Assembly (NCBI RefSeq): GCF_000004075.3 | Contig: NC_026660.2 | Coordinates: 18,495,837 to 18,559,836, forward strand | DNA: 64,000 nucleotides | DNA from: Cucumis sativus | Lineage: Eukaryota > Streptophyta > Magnoliopsida > Cucurbitales > Cucurbitaceae | Direction: 5' to 3' | Shown here: positions 42,704 through 53,445 of the stretch, one piece after another | Layout of the letters: each line of letters opens with the position of its first letter | How positions within the stretch are numbered: position 1 is the stretch's first letter | Notes under the pieces: model-generated | Told to the model about the DNA's origin: nothing | Seen by the model: only the letters and a program-made list of their open reading frames with translations | Databases searched by the model: none | Translations under genes and position numbers: made by a program

Positions 42704-44003
42704 ATTTTGTTGCTTTACTATTTGTTCGACTACATAGGCAAACAAGGAAGAGCATATGCGTAGGTGAAATGGTTTTGTATGATTTCGAAGTCCTTTTTTT
42801 GTATGTTAACTTGGATAAGTGTTTCCTAAATTAACTGTCTTTCGGTCTTGTTAGAGGTGTTCTAGAAAGGTTTTTGATGGAAAGATTTGTGAACGAAGGT
42901 ACCATTGGATGTTTATTTTTCTAAATGAAAGTTCTTTTGAAAGTTAACATTGCAATAAAAATATCAAAAATTAAATTAGTTAAATTAAAAAAAAAAAAAC
43001 AAGAATAACCATTAAATTATAAGATTCCCAAATTATAGTTTTAAAAATTGATTGTTCGTTCTCTTGCGATTCGTGCTTCTTCCATTTGTGAGGGTGGTCG
43101 CTATTGGCTTTCTTCTCTTCTTGTTAGGAATTAATGAAGTTTATTTTCTTCAAAAAAAAAAGAAAGAAAGAAAGTTAACTTACAACGTGTACATTGAAGA
43201 CAAAGAAGCACATGTTTTGAATTTCCTAACTTAAATTATGAAAGATCAAAATAATATTGCAATAAAACAAAAGTTTAGATTATATATTGATACTCTATAT
43301 TTTAAAATGCCTCATATTTAAATTATGAAATATATTTTAAAAAGTGCTGTTTTTTTAGGAGTTCTTATGGATTAAAAAAAAAAAAGAAATTCTTATGGAT
43401 TTAAAAAAATTTAAAATTATTTGCAAAATATAGAGAAAAAAAGAAATTTTTTTTTGACAAAATATTTACCCATCCTGAAACAAAATTTACACTTGATTAA
43501 ATATTTAAAATATTTTTTTTAAAGGTTCTATTTTTATGATTTATAAAAAAGAAAAAAGTATAAAATTTATTAAAAAAAATCAGATAGATTTTGCTCTATT
43601 TTACAAAGGAAATTTTTAAAAATGGAAGAATTTGCAAATTATCTAGGTCTATAGCAAAATTTTAATCCAACTACAAAATGGATAACTAAAATTTTAACCC
43701 GAATTCAAACTATTCATTTTTTTTTTCTACATGTAAATAGTTTTCATTTTCTTCTTTCATGTAAATTCTGGTTTTGTTTTATAAATAGTTTGGATTTTTT
43801 TGATACGTTTAAAAATGTCATTCTTTTAATAATTCATTTGTTTGTATTTACTCCTTAAAAAAATAAAAATATACTTTGAACGGCTAAAATATTGGTTATC
43901 ATATTGATTAAAATTCTGTCATGAATTGTATATATTTTGTAAATTCTTCTTAGTTTTTTTTTGAGTCGTTCCATTTTTTAAAATAAAATGAAAATAAGTA
44001 AAA
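42704..44003. other. AT-rich intergenic DNA after the CobW gene
   Basis: The first 200 bp are probably 3' UTR. The rest is A/T-run-rich without ORFs of interest. Confidence 0.6.
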
Positions 44004-45612
44004 TTGAGCCCTAAACATATGTATGTATCTTCCTCTCACTTTCAAGTCTCACGTGCTTCACCTTCCGTCTTTAGCAGCTCAGCTCCGCCGCTGCCACTTT
44101 CCAGTTCGTTGTCGCCGCCGTTCTTCCGCTCGTGCCAGCGCCGCATCCCTCCTAACGGATCTTCACTGATTTTCCACTCGGTTGTTGCTACTGGTATTAT
44201 CCCAATCTCCATCTATATCTATCTCTTCACTTCAAAAACATAAATTAGGGCTTTTCTAATGAAAAAATGGAATATATTTTTTTTTTGTTTTTGTTTTTCT
44301 TAATAACCATACCCGAATAGCAACGAAAATAGAAGAAACCCACCTTTTGATTTGCTGCATATGTCTGTCAATTGAGGCGTCCATATATCTCTTTGGTCTC
44401 TGCTGAAAATTTCCTTGCTTCTGCACCAATGAATTTTCCAGCTTCTCCCTCGTCAGTTGAAGTAATCCAATTCTCTTTTAATTCCAATGAGTGTTTTATT
44501 TTAATTGACTTCCTCAACCGTATTTATTTTTGTATATTTGTTGAAGCAGTACGCTGACCAGCGGTACTTTAAATTTACTGAAAATAAGAGCCTTCTCTAT
44601 TCTTTGTTCTTCATGTTCTTGATTTAAAATATGTATATTTGGGGTAAAATATACATATTTTTGGAAGTGGAGGGCTCAAGGGACCTAAAGATTCTGCTTT
44701 TATATATGGTATGGATTTTTTTTAGGATTCTCTTAATGTTTTTGGAGAGAAAACAATATCAATGATTCTATGAAATTTACAAATTGAGTAATGGTATGTT
44801 GAAAATTATAATTGTTGTAAGCAGAGACGTGTGAAGTGTGTACAACAATATGAACCTAGAAAAGGTTTCTTGTGAATCAAAGCTTCAGGAGATCTACCAT
44901 TAAATTTTTGTTGTTGTTCCTTTAATTGCATATAATCCGATAGAAAGAAAGAAAAAGTTGTTGATGTTGAGCCGGAGTGCCTGTTTTGCCTACTTGAATG
45001 AATGGTCCTTGAACAGGCTGAGCTGCCAGTATTTTATGTTGAATGAGAATGGGAGTGTCAAAATCCAACAATTAAAGGCTGTTTGAAAGTGAACCCAAAT
45101 CCTGTTTGAAAATTGGCAGTGTATGAAAAGATGGTCTTGAGTCTCATGATCAGAGCTGCATAAACAGCAGCAATTTGGGGAGAGACTGATCCAGGGGTGC
45201 TTTATTTGAATTGTGTTCCTTGTGTGGTTTCATTTTAGAATTTTAGGCTGATTTCCCATAAAAAGAATTTTAAGTGTCTTTTGAAAGAACCCCTTTCTGA
45301 ATCAGTTTGTATTGTCTGGATGATTGCTTTCTGACATAGTTGATAGGCCACTGACTTTTTTCCCAATTCCCAGTTGACGTACTTACAGGGTGTAATGATT
45401 TCTATTAACTATTATTTAGCTTACCGACTGTTTTCATGACGAGAAATGATTTGTTTCCCAGTGGGCACAGTAGGTGTCTAATTGAGAGAGAGAGTGCTGA
45501 GTGTGTAATTTTCTGCTATTGATAAGGGAGATTGAGTTACTTGTTTCTGAATATGAGAAGTTTTGAGTTTATGGCCTTAACGCTTGACTTCTTGCTTTTA
45601 AAATCAAGATTT

Positions 45613-45878
45613 TGATAGAACACTGATACAATGTTTCTATTTTATTGATACCTTCAACAGAATTACAATATAAAAGAAGTAAAATAATAAGTGAAAAAAG
45701 AACCCTAATCGTCTGCCCTTCCTCTCTTTCAAGGAATAGAGAAATTTTGCAGCCTTATTTCTTCACCAAATTCTTCATACCCTTCTTCCCTCCCCAACTT
45801 CCTATTTATAACCAACCAACTACCAACAAATCTAATTACACTTTTACCCCTGTCCTATACTAATCTAGGTATCTAACA
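45613..45878 (-). mobile_element. solo LTR (Copia-like, 266 bp) with 5-bp target duplication
   Basis: The plus strand begins tgatagaacac and ends ggtatctaaca, i.e. TG...CA. It is flanked on both sides by the identical pentamer gattt (45608-45612 and 45879-45883). The minus strand contains ttataaatagg as a TATA box. No internal domain or second LTR is present, consistent with recombination between LTRs. It lies between KTI12 leader blocks B and C and is absent from the corresponding CobW leader. Confidence 0.8.
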
Positions 45879-46277
45879 GATTTCCTCTATCCAAAACTTC
45901 TACCTCCATCCCTTATTTCGCCTGAAGTCTGTTCAATCAGCTGAACTTCAGATTACAAAAATTAGCCAAGGGCCACAAAGAATTTGTAGAATGGTGACAA
46001 ATCCATTTAAATTCCGGTTTGGTGCAGCCACCACCCACACCAATCTTTTATACTGTTCTTTGGATCTGAAAGAGTAATCTGAACCTCTTTCTGTCATCTC
46101 TTGCCACTCTATATTCTGAATCTAGGTAGCTTCTCTGGCTTTTGTGTATTTCTTCACTTTGAAATGTTCATAGTAAATAATTATTGTGAGGAAATGAACG
46201 TGGCCAGACCTTAATTATTGAAAGCCAAGAATTGTTTGACTAAATACAACTAGCTCTTCATTTAAAGGAGTTCAATC

Positions 46278-46469
46278 ATTAAGAGGTAAAAAGGAAGACA
46301 TAGTTTCAATAACTAACTAAGAGGTCATGTATTCAATTCATAGTAGCCGCCTAGGAATTAATTTCCTACAAGTTTTCTTTCACCAAAATGTTGTTGGGTC
46401 AGACGAGTTGTCTCGTGAGATTAGTCGAGTTGTGCGTAAGCTAGTCCAGACACTCACAGATGTAATGGA
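46278..46469 (+). mobile_element. tRNA-derived SINE, Au-family type
   Basis: The 3' half has the characteristic text of the plant Au SINE: ctaggaattaatttcctac, then gggtcagacgagttgtctcg, gagattagtcgagt and gcgtaagctagtcc. A weak pol III box region precedes it (gaggtcatgtattcaattc). The direct repeats ggagttcaatc (46267-46277) and ggagttcgactc (46470-46481) flank it as a likely target duplication. The paralogous CobW leader (near 39545-39570) has a single uninterrupted atggatggagttcaactc, i.e. the empty site. Confidence 0.85.
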
Positions 46470-46758
46470 TGGAGTTCGACTCTTTGCTTTTGGGTGCTGT
46501 TATTTTACTCATAGCTATGTTTCTGTCTTTCTTATTGCATTTGCATCTGTAAAAAGTTTTCTTGTAGTGTGTGATATTCAATCATAATTTATTTGTGTTA
46601 TTTCTCTGATCATTTCTTTTAATGGTTCTACTTATGTTATGGAATTACTTTTTTTTAATAAAAAAGACACATATTCTTACTCGAAAAGTTATTGATGTTT
46701 GTTGTTTTTTCTTTGACTATTAACAGTTGGAACTTCTCTGCTTGGAGTTCTCCATAAA

Positions 46759-47661
46759 ATGGCGTTGGTTGTGATCTGTGGCCAGCCATGCAGTGGGAAG
46801 TCCACTGCTGCACTCTGCTTAGCTGAAGCTCTCAAGGAATCAAATGTAAAAGAAGCCATTAAGATTATCGATGAAACTTCTCTTCATTTGGATCGGAATC
46901 AGAGCTATGCCAACATGCCTGCTGAAAAAAATCTAAGAGGAGTTCTCAGATCTGAAGTTGATAGATCTGTATCTAAAGATAGCATTGTCATTGTAGACTC
47001 TTTGAACAGTATAAAGGGTTATCGATATGAACTGTGGTGTTTGGCTCGTGGAACAGGAATCAGGTATTGTGTGCTGTACTGCGACGTGGAAGAAACCAAT
47101 TGTAGGAAGTGGAATGAAGAGCGTCGTGAGAAAGAAGAAGCGAGCTATGATGATAAGATATTCGAAGATCTTCTCAGAAGGTTTGAGAGGCCAAATAGTA
47201 GAAATAGATGGGACTCACCATTGTTTGAGTTATTCCCACATAAAGATGGAATCGAGAAATCATCTCAGGTTATTCTAGATGCTGTATCATACCTGACTAA
47301 AACAGTGGACTCAAAGTCTCGTGATGTAAAAATTTTACAGCCAACAATTGCTACTCAGAGCTCTCGATTTTCGGAGGCTAACTCTCTATATGAGTTGGAC
47401 AAAGCGACGCAAGAGGTGGTTAATGCTATTGTAGAAGCCCAATCTCTGGGAGGGCCTCTGAATAGTATCTCTCTGGGTCAGGAATTACCAACCATTGACA
47501 TTTCAAGGTCGGTTGGACTACCGGAGCTTCGAAGACTACGGAGAACTTTCATCAAACTAACAGGGCAAACTAGTTTAAGCGGACGACCACCACCCTCTGA
47601 TGCCGAGAGTGCCAAGAGGATGTTTGTTGACTACCTGAATAGGGAACTGGGGACTTCTTGA
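46759..47661 (+). CDS. DRL1: KTI12/DRL1, Elongator-associated ATPase, intact single exon
   Basis: KTI12 binds tRNA through a P-loop ATPase fold and supports Elongator, which modifies wobble uridines (cm5/mcm5); the plant orthologue DRL1 affects leaf and meristem growth. The 300-residue frame opens with MALVVICGQPCSGKST, the P-loop in residues 8-16. A Walker B-like IVIVDSLNSIKG follows near residue 76, and then the PSTK-type nucleotide pocket (VLYCDVEETNCRKWNEER). The C-terminal half has RFERPNSRNRWDSPLFEL and ends in a basic helix region (LPELRRLRRTFIKL, FVDYLNREL) as in orthologues. The ATG follows a leader splice acceptor by 28 bp. Length matches the family and no breaks are seen. Its leader is a paralogue of that of the upstream CobW gene. 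Confidence 0.95.
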   Translation: MALVVICGQPCSGKSTAALCLAEALKESNVKEAIKIIDETSLHLDRNQSYANMPAEKNLRGVLRSEVDRSVSKDSIVIVDSLNSIKGYRYELWCLARGTGIRYCVLYCDVEETNCRKWNEERREKEEASYDDKIFEDLLRRFERPNSRNRWDSPLFELFPHKDGIEKSSQVILDAVSYLTKTVDSKSRDVKILQPTIATQSSRFSEANSLYELDKATQEVVNAIVEAQSLGGPLNSISLGQELPTIDISRSVGLPELRRLRRTFIKLTGQTSLSGRPPPSDAESAKRMFVDYLNRELGTS

Positions 47662-48184
47662 AAGTTGAAACTAGATTAACCTGAATGATAAGCTGTATAC
47701 TTGTAGCATATGAACTACCAAACTTTACAAAGCAAGAGGTAACAGAGATATCACTCTTCTTTCTGGCAACTTTGCCATCAATTATTTAAGCTTTGTTGTT
47801 ATCGATGTTTTTTCTCTTAGTAATCATAATATCTATGTCCTCGCTGTTACAGAACTATAGTCATATTCTGACATGAGATTTTCAGCTCATACGGTTCCTT
47901 GAGGGTCGTAAATAAATCTAAGGAGCACATCAGGATTATTTGTAGATTATGCTTTGGAAAATTACGGTCCTTATATATTCACACACACATGATATATACA
48001 TATACATAGTTAATGAGTTAATTCAAAGAGAAAATGAGTGAATCTTTGGTTTCTTCTTTAAAACGAGTTCCAAGATTGTGTAATTGTTCTATTAATGAGT
48101 TCATACTTTGTTCATGCTTTTGATGTGAATGAGTTTCTTTCTTTGATAATGCATTTCATGGGTCTTTTAATGAGTTAATTTTAT
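47662..48184 (+). other. 3' flank of KTI12
   Basis: AT-rich sequence with likely 3' UTR in the first 250 bp (aataaatct near 47910). No other feature is seen. Confidence 0.5.
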
Positions 48185-49140
48185 GGTTCGACTGCTGCTC
48201 AGACAACTCTACAAGATAGGGTATCTATCGAGACACTGGATAGGATCGGGGAAGGGAGGTATTATAGAAGTGCATTTAGAGTCAGAAGTACTTTCTTTAT
48301 ATGAGTAGGAATAGGTACACTGAGAATAGAGGAAGGGTATCTATCAAGGTCTTTCTTGATTCCGGAATTCTTAGAATAAGATCTCGAATGAGACAAAGCA
48401 ATCACTCTTCCAGAGTATCTTAGATTAGGAGTCTTGCTTCCCGTATCATAATAGGAGCTGCTTGACCAATAGAGAATAGAGCCGGAAGTCTCTCTTTTTG
48501 TTTCATAGTCAGAAGTACTCTCTTTCTTGAGTTGCAACAATAGGAAGAGCTCCTCTCATTGTGCACATTGAATAAACCCTTCTCAGTTGTTTCAGAGTCA
48601 GACCTGGACAAGTTCTAGAGTAAGAAGAAGGGAGGGAGACATGATCGATTGGAGGAGAAAGAGTTAGAGGTTAGAGAAGTTTCTCTTTCATGAGTCACTG
48701 AACTAAATAGGGTTCGAATCCGAATTGCAAAGAAACCTGTGGGGTATGCTGCAAGACAAATATCTTATTTCGGACTTCTTATCATATCTAGCCTCTTATC
48801 TTCTGCTGCTGCACGTCTTGGGTTGAGTCGAGCAACTTTTCCCTTCATTAACTTCTTCCACGGAGAATGACATTGCACTTCTGTAAGAGTGAAAGAATAG
48901 TGCGAGCTTCCCCCTGATGTAGTCGAAAGATCTAATCCCACCGACCACCCTACAACGGGGGACCCGGACTATGAAGAAAGATCTCCTGCTTCCGCAACTT
49001 ATGAAAAGAGGTCAAGCTCTTGGCTCCTTTCCATGAGAGAGATCAGATGTGCTCCGGTGGGGAAAGCTGAGTAGTTCAGTTGCCTTTGATTGTGAGTTCA
49101 TTGGGAATCTTTGAAATCACCTCAAGGCTCAACCTATAGA
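48185..49140. other. probable mitochondrial DNA insertion (NUMT)
   Basis: Composition shifts abruptly from about 30% to roughly 45% GC. Text such as gaaagatctcctgcttccgc, ccaccctacaacgggggacc and aagagctcctctcattgtgc is of the purine-rich kind typical of plant mitochondrial intergenic DNA. No long ORF or known mitochondrial gene is recognisable. The borders at about 48185 and 49140 are where nuclear AT-rich sequence resumes. It could instead be an unusual unique sequence; a mitochondrial genome comparison decides. Confidence 0.6.
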
Positions 49141-52100
49141 GGAGAGGAACTTGGTTAGTTTATCTTTTCCAATACTCAAATAAATATTAGATAAATGTCT
49201 ATTTTTATCTTGAATTTCAATTCTCATCAAATTATTGAAGTTAAGTGCCTGGAAAATATTTTGTTTTTATAAAAGATTATGTTTTACAAATATATTTTAA
49301 AAAGTGATTTTAAAAAAATAATAATAATAAAGAGCGCTTCATATACTCTTTATAGAAAAAACCACTAAAAACCAAATTTTATCACATTTATTTTTCTATG
49401 GAGTGTTTTAAGTTATAAAATATTAAGTATACAAAATTGGTAAATTTTCAAATAATGAAGACATTAGGGATTTTTCTTTTAATTAAAATTATATACTTTT
49501 TAATTGGAAAATTGTCAAAGAAAAAATTGAACAAAATACTTACCTTTCATAAAAAAAAATGAATTATTATTCTTTTAGTGGTTTTTTCTTTAGAAAAATG
49601 ATTTTTTTTTTATTTTTTTTTGAAGTTTATAGTTTGTTTTTCTTTTTATTACTCTTGAAAGTAAACCTCTTTTTAATTTGAATATTAGTCAAAGTTGAAT
49701 TTTTACAAAACTATTGTTGAAATTATTGAATTTAGTTTTACATTACGTTTGGTCAGACTATTGGATAGAACTTAGAAGGTGGAAATCGCAACATTTAATT
49801 TACCAATTGATGGAACAATGAAATTAATTTAAACGAATTGATATTCATATTAGATTACGGTATCTATCTCTCACAAATGTTAAAGAAAAAAAAATAACAT
49901 ATATACACACACATTGTAATTATCAAGATTTCATACTGAATCTGATTATTTTTCTCTCTCAATATTTAAAGAATTAAAATTTTTAATTTAAATTAGTTAA
50001 AAAAAAAAAAATTCTCTTCTCCCATTTAAGAATATCAATGTCGAGATTTCAATTTTAAAGATACATTGATGATAGAATATTAATACCAAATTTATTTAGA
50101 TTAATAAGTAACTTATTCTTACTCAAAAATAAGATTAAAAAATACTGTTATTAGTAGTCATATTCTTAATCCATGATTAACAACAATCCACGGATTGTTC
50201 TAACCCTATAATGAGCATTCATGTCCATCACATTGCGAATCATATTAAATGGAGGCAATGGGTTTTCTTGAGTCAGTCTCCTTGGATGATCAGAGAAAAT
50301 TAATGGCAATTTTTCACAATTGAGCTCCATTCATTCAGTCTTTACATCTTGCAAGTCTTCAGCCGTCAGTAAAGCAAAAAGGAATAATTAATTTGAACAA
50401 CGATGAATGAATCTGTGAATGTTTTGCTAATCAAGCTACGCACGGACAAAACTTGAGGGAGGAAAACTCAATTGAACGAAAAAATCAATCGCGTGATGAA
50501 AGAAAATATGCTGCATTCAACATAGAAGAATGTACTGATAATTAAAAGATAACTATTTATTACCAAGTTGGTTTGTTGTTTAATTACATTACATAACTAA
50601 TTTTCATTAGTAGAGACGAAATACTAACCATGAACATCTTCCAAATAAGTTGAACCCAACTTACAAGTTATGTTCTGGACTGCAATCCACCTTTTTGTTT
50701 GTTGGTTCAATCAAACATGATGTGAGGGGCTTACAACAAGTTTGAATGTCTTCCTCCATTCCCCACATAGGTATGACCTCTCCCTTTCTGTAATCAGGCA
50801 GAATCAGCAAATCAGTTTAATAAGATCTTTTTTAGGTGGTTTAGCCAACGAGTAAAGTTGTAAATTTTAGGATATTGTGAACTCATTAGAGCTGAGTTCA
50901 CAGGGTAAAGAGGTAATAAAGCATAAAATTGATGTTTTTTAGTTTGGGACCCACAAACTCTTAGAGTCAATAAGGAGGTGAGTTCGCAAATTCCTCCCCT
51001 TCCAACTCGTCCTCCTCAAACCCCTTGAGCCAAACACCTTCATGACACTTCTAACTATAGTGTTCAGATAGAACAACAGAGACAACATAGAAAGCTTATC
51101 AAAGTAAATAATTTGCCTGAAATAAGTTACTGTTTTGAGAGCATTAACAAGTCATTTAGCCAAAGCAGTAATTGCTACGACCATCCTAGAGGTGAGAGGT
51201 CAGAATTCCCCAACATCCAATTTTTGTAAAAAGAAGAAACAAGCAGTTAGTTCTGAGTATAGGATCCTTACTGTGACAGATAACAGTTAACAACCGCTGA
51301 TTTTTGCCACACGAAAGGTTCTAATAACCAACCTTCACTTTTCCAACAACATCCTAACATTTCAACCATTTTTGAGATGTATCTTCCTTTCCACCTAGTT
51401 ACTGCTTGGCTGCTAAGTGAAGTCACTCTCGAACTTCTTTCCAGTTTCTAAAGTTATTAAACAATTATACGTTTTATAATAGACATGCAAGAGAAAATAT
51501 CCATTTTTTTTCCTCGTGTTGTTAATTTCAGTATCTCAAAATGCCTATCATGTTCCTACTGGAAGCACAATGACTGCAATGAATCCAGTCAATTGACAGT
51601 GATGGATATGGAAGCTGTCTTGTACAATTTGATGTGTACAATTGCTATACTCGATAGATCCAGTTATGCAGTTACTATAGTCGTTAGATTCAGGCTCAGA
51701 AGCTACCAGTTCAAAGATCCTATCCGTAGAAGATCCTCCAAAGACTGTTTTGATCGAAGCTAAAGTAACGATGCACAAGAGTAACCAGTTTATAATCGAT
51801 CTACGGCGAAAATACACAATGAACCAGGAGCTTTCCATATTCAATTGTGAAACTCAGTTATACATGGAGTCGATCAGCCTAAATTCATAATCCATGATTA
51901 ACAATCCTCATGTTCTTGTATATTTACTGCCTGTTAATGACAGGGGTAGGAATCAATTGACTTCAGGTTGAAGGTGATAAAGTTTTGAAGAACTGGGTTG
52001 AGGCAGATTTGATGTGTAGGGTTAGTTTTTTTTTCCTTTTTCCATGTCAGCAACGCCAAATTTTTTGTCCAATTTTGTGCAGTCATTCCTTGAGGTTCAT

Positions 52101-53054
52101 GGATTCTCTCCTCAAAGGGGAAATTGTTTATTATGATTCTTTTTCTCTGTACAGACAGTACCTAATGTACAAATATTGAATAGGAAAAACAGGCACCAAA
52201 GCCATAGTGGATTTCTTTCCTTCTTCTTTGTGGCAGTGTTATACAGTTGCAATGTCAAACTCAAACTCACATCGTCCAAGGACTTTTTGGGACTTGGCAC
52301 TGCCTCTACCTCTATTTTGGACCTGAAAAGTTCAACATAAGATTCTCCAGAATGGAACTGAATATCCTTGACAGATTTAGGGTGGTGTGTTTGTGAGTGA
52401 TTTTGATATGGTTAATATCATTTTCTGTCATGTTTAAAGGATGCCTTTGTTGTGTCTAAATCCACCATAAAACATTATTAAATCAAGTTAATCAAATGCG
52501 TTGAAATTGATTTTGAATCATTAAAAGTAGTTTCAAATTGATTTTAAAAATGACAAAAGTGACTTTAACTATTTGAAAACCACTCCCAAAGATGCAAAAA
52601 AGAAAAAAAAATCACCCTGAAAAATAGTTTTAAATTTAATCATTCAAAAGCATTCTTAAATTTTATTTGTTAAGAAACACAACTAAAAAGTGTGAAACCA
52701 AATATTAATTTGATTTTGAATAATTAGACATGTTTTGAAGAGATTATGAACATGACAAAAGTGACTAACCATTTTGGAATCATTTCTGAAGATGCCTTTA
52801 GCAATATGTTACCATTGATGAAGAGTTAGGGTCAAGTTTGTTCTTTGCTTTGACATTCATAAATTAGGGCAGGCATTAAGAATAAGAAAAACATCCTTAC
52901 CCACAAATAAATTTGCACTTTATCAACTAATGTTGCCTTTTCAAATCAGCAAAACTTCTCAAGTTCAAGCATCTGCTAGAGAAATGTAAACAATGAAACA
53001 AACATATAACAGAACATCAGAAAAACGTATTAAATAACTAATGAAACTAAAATA
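49141..53054. other. 3.9-kb intergenic region with weak exon-like segments on the minus strand
   Basis: Mostly AT-rich. Two minus-strand segments look exon-like. About 50660-50790: acceptor ttacag, then an open frame with VIPMWGMEEDIQTCC to a stop. About 52262-52325: acceptor ttttcag, then VQNRGRGSAKSQK, then a gtgagt donor. With the ORF at 51548-51838 they might form a small gene, but frames cannot be joined with confidence. Confidence 0.35.
51548..51838 (-). CDS. hypothetical 96-residue membrane-type ORF
   Basis: The ATG is at 51838 (codons before it are non-ATG). A single hydrophobic segment (INWLLLCIVTLASIKTVFG, residues about 16-35) is followed by a polar stretch with Cys and possible N-glycosylation sites (NCT). 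I do not recognise a family. Codon and composition evidence is weak and no promoter is evident; it may be an exon fragment or chance. Confidence 0.2.
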   Translation of the reverse strand: MESSWFIVYFRRRSIINWLLLCIVTLASIKTVFGGSSTDRIFELVASEPESNDYSNCITGSIEYSNCTHQIVQDSFHIHHCQLTGFIAVIVLPVGT

Positions 53055-53445
53055 GTACCTCCAACACATTACCGAAGAAGTAGATGGAAATCACGCCTCA
53101 AACACTTAATCCTTTCAACTTAACACAGTAGATAAGTTTGCTCATCAACGTCATGAAGCAATTCGTTATCCAGTAACGCATTTCATTTATCTACAACATA
53201 TCACAGAAATAGATGGAAATCACCTGAATGCCTAATCCTTTCAACTCAACATAGTTGTTAAGTTTGCCCTCAACGGCATCGTGAATCGAATCATAATCCA
53301 GTAAGGCTTTTGATTTATCTTCAACACATCAAAGAAGAAGGAGACGGAAATCACCTGAAACACCTAATCCTTTCAACTCAACACAGTCAATAAGTTTGCT
53401 CGATAACGTCATGAGGTGGTTCATAATCCAATAAGGCATTTCATT
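53055..53445 (-). repeat. three tandem copies of a ~125-133-bp unit at the 3' end of the PPR gene
   Basis: The words agatggaaatcac and aatcctttcaact recur (the latter at 53108, 53233 and 53366), each followed by taagtttgctc and a ccagtaa(c/g)gc(a/t)tt-like end. The third copy runs into the PPR stop codon at 53441-53443, so the repeat forms the start of the 3' UTR. Confidence 0.85.

Larger units (their letters stand above)
44004..46758 (+). repeat. leader/promoter of KTI12, diverged copy 2 of the local duplication
   Basis: Homologous blocks to 38540-39585 are listed under that entry. This copy is longer: between blocks B and C lie about 1.5 kb of extra DNA including a solo LTR, and block C is split by a SINE. 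The segment ends with a splice acceptor-like tattaacag (about 46722-46730), 28 bp before the KTI12 ATG, so a leader intron is likely. Confidence 0.75.

Noticed and set aside
44004-44243. 79-codon ORF before KTI12
   Set aside because: It lies in duplicated leader block A; the frame is not kept in the CobW-side copy, so it is 5' UTR.
48262-48611. Minus-strand Ser-rich ORFs
   Set aside because: They lie in the mitochondrial-like patch and show no homology or coding pattern I can recognise.
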